DNA of 5,844 nt, taken from contig JBNJEA010000171.1 of NCBI GenBank assembly GCA_051745395.1, positions 1 through 5,844 of the forward strand. Direction: 5' to 3'. Source of the stretch: JBNJEA01 sp051745395. GTDB taxonomy: Bacteria > Desulfobacterota > Desulfobacteria > Desulfobacterales > Desulfosalsimonadaceae. A program made the position numbers and the translations under genes. Under the pieces are notes generated by a model that was not told where the DNA came from, ran no database searches, and worked only from the letters and a program-made list of their open reading frames with translations. Position 1 is the first letter of the stretch; each line of letters begins with the position of its first letter. Below, piece by piece: positions 5,531-5,844 of this stretch.

Positions 5531-5565
5531 GGGTTTAAGGTTTAGGGTATACGGTATAAGGTTTA
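5531..5565. repeat. Degenerate 7-bp tandem repeat, five units
   Basis: Five successive heptamers read on the plus strand: GGGTTTA, AGGTTTA, GGGTATA, CGGTATA, AGGTTTA (consensus NGGTWTA). The array ends one base before the DUF1848 start codon, occupying the place where a ribosome binding site would be. On the mRNA strand it is U/C/A-rich (TAAACCT-like) with no Shine-Dalgarno match. The unit resembles telomere-like intergenic repeats seen in some Desulfobacterota. Function is unknown. Confidence 0.75.
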
Positions 5566-5606
5566 CGGGAGTAACAATTGCGAGGAGATAGAGATAATCC
5601 TTTTGT

Positions 5607-5680
5607 ATTTTCGCGCCAAGACGCCAAGGCGCAAAGTTTTAACGCCTTTCTTGGCGCTTTTTGCGGCTTTGCGCGAAAAT
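5607..5680. repeat. Interspersed palindromic repeat, copy 2 (inverted)
   Basis: An imperfect palindrome with exact 10-base ends, ATTTTCGCGC at 5607-5616 and GCGCGAAAAT at 5671-5680. Its reverse complement over 5607-5675 aligns ungapped with copy 1 at 1354-1422, with about 7 differences in 69 bases by hand count. It lies upstream of the DUF1848-dusB pair and downstream of the partial gene at the right edge. As RNA it could fold into a hairpin separating those transcripts, which is an inference. Confidence 0.85.
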
Positions 5681-5746
5681 CGAAAAACAGGTCGATGATA
5701 TCTCCATTACTGAAGCCATTCGGATGAGTCGGATCAGTCGATACAA

Positions 5747-5844
5747 TTACTCCTTTTTCGGTTTTCTTTTGTTAAAGGAAATAACGGTGGCGGAATCGTC
5801 CTGTCCGGGCGGCGTCTTTTCGTTTTTTTCCTCCTTAAGTTCGT
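5747..5844 (-). CDS. C-terminal end of a protein of unknown function (partial)
   Basis: One open reverse-strand frame runs from the window edge to a TAA at 5747-5749 and encodes about 31 residues. It starts ELKEEKNEKTPPGQ and ends VISFNKRKPKKE. The low-complexity, charged composition, ending in a basic tail, resembles a disordered protein C-terminus. The gene would read in the same direction as DUF1848-dusB, about 217 bases upstream. No family can be recognised from so short a piece. It could also be non-coding, since an open frame of this size is weak evidence. Confidence 0.45.
   Translation of the reverse strand, partial: ELKEEKNEKTPPGQDDSATVISFNKRKPKKE

Larger units (their letters stand above)
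5530..5746. other. Upstream region of the DUF1848-dusB operon
   Basis: The gap holds a 7-bp tandem repeat (5531-5565), a palindromic repeat copy (5607-5680) and about 65 unremarkable bases up to the next reverse-strand stop codon. I found no convincing -35/-10 pair on the reverse strand. The operon promoter may lie in this gap or upstream of the window. Confidence 0.5.

Noticed and set aside
4999..5538. Forward ORF of 179 codons opposite the DUF1848 gene
   Set aside because: It is antisense to a conserved family member and shows no recognisable domain of its own.
5830..5837. Strong ribosome-binding-like AAGGAGG on the reverse strand near the right edge
   Set aside because: No ATG, GTG or TTG follows at a usable distance; the purine run is better explained as Lys/Glu codons in the partial C-terminal reading frame.

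Overview
The window suggests a GC-rich, Gram-negative bacterium. The gene content and intergenic repeat families most resemble Desulfobacterota (sulfate-reducer-like genomes). That assignment is inference from protein style and repeat type; no rRNA or taxonomic marker is present.

Layout. A forward block (100-3288) carries an acyl-CoA dehydrogenase, a TetR-type regulator and an APH-fold phosphotransferase. The two enzymes are of the types found fused in animal ACAD10/ACAD11, and the same pair acts on 4-hydroxyacyl-CoA in levulinate catabolism (LvaA/LvaC type). The simplest reading is a regulated acyl-CoA module: the kinase phosphorylates a hydroxyacyl-CoA, the dehydrogenase-fold enzyme removes or rearranges the phosphorylated group, and the TetR protein senses an acyl-CoA. 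A convergent reverse block (5529-3650) carries a DUF1848 protein with a C-terminal CX3CX2C cysteine cluster. Its stop overlaps the start of a tRNA-dihydrouridine synthase (dusB type) in an ATGA junction. At the right edge, about 31 C-terminal codons of another reverse-strand protein are probably present.

Intergenic DNA. All three gaps longer than 100 bp are filled mainly by repeats. Gap 1303-1470 holds one copy of an imperfect palindromic 'GCGCAAAG/CGCCAAG' element. Gap 3289-3649 holds a nested palindromic element of about 287 bp plus a 9-bp tandem repeat. Gap 5530-5746 holds a second, inverted copy of the first element and a degenerate 7-bp tandem repeat directly in front of the DUF1848 start codon. 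These repeats create several spurious ORFs.

I see no RNA gene, CRISPR array, transposase, prophage or defence system. The points most worth following are the split ACAD10/11-like module, the DUF1848 protein with radical-SAM-like cysteines coupled to dusB, and the repeat-filled intergenic regions.
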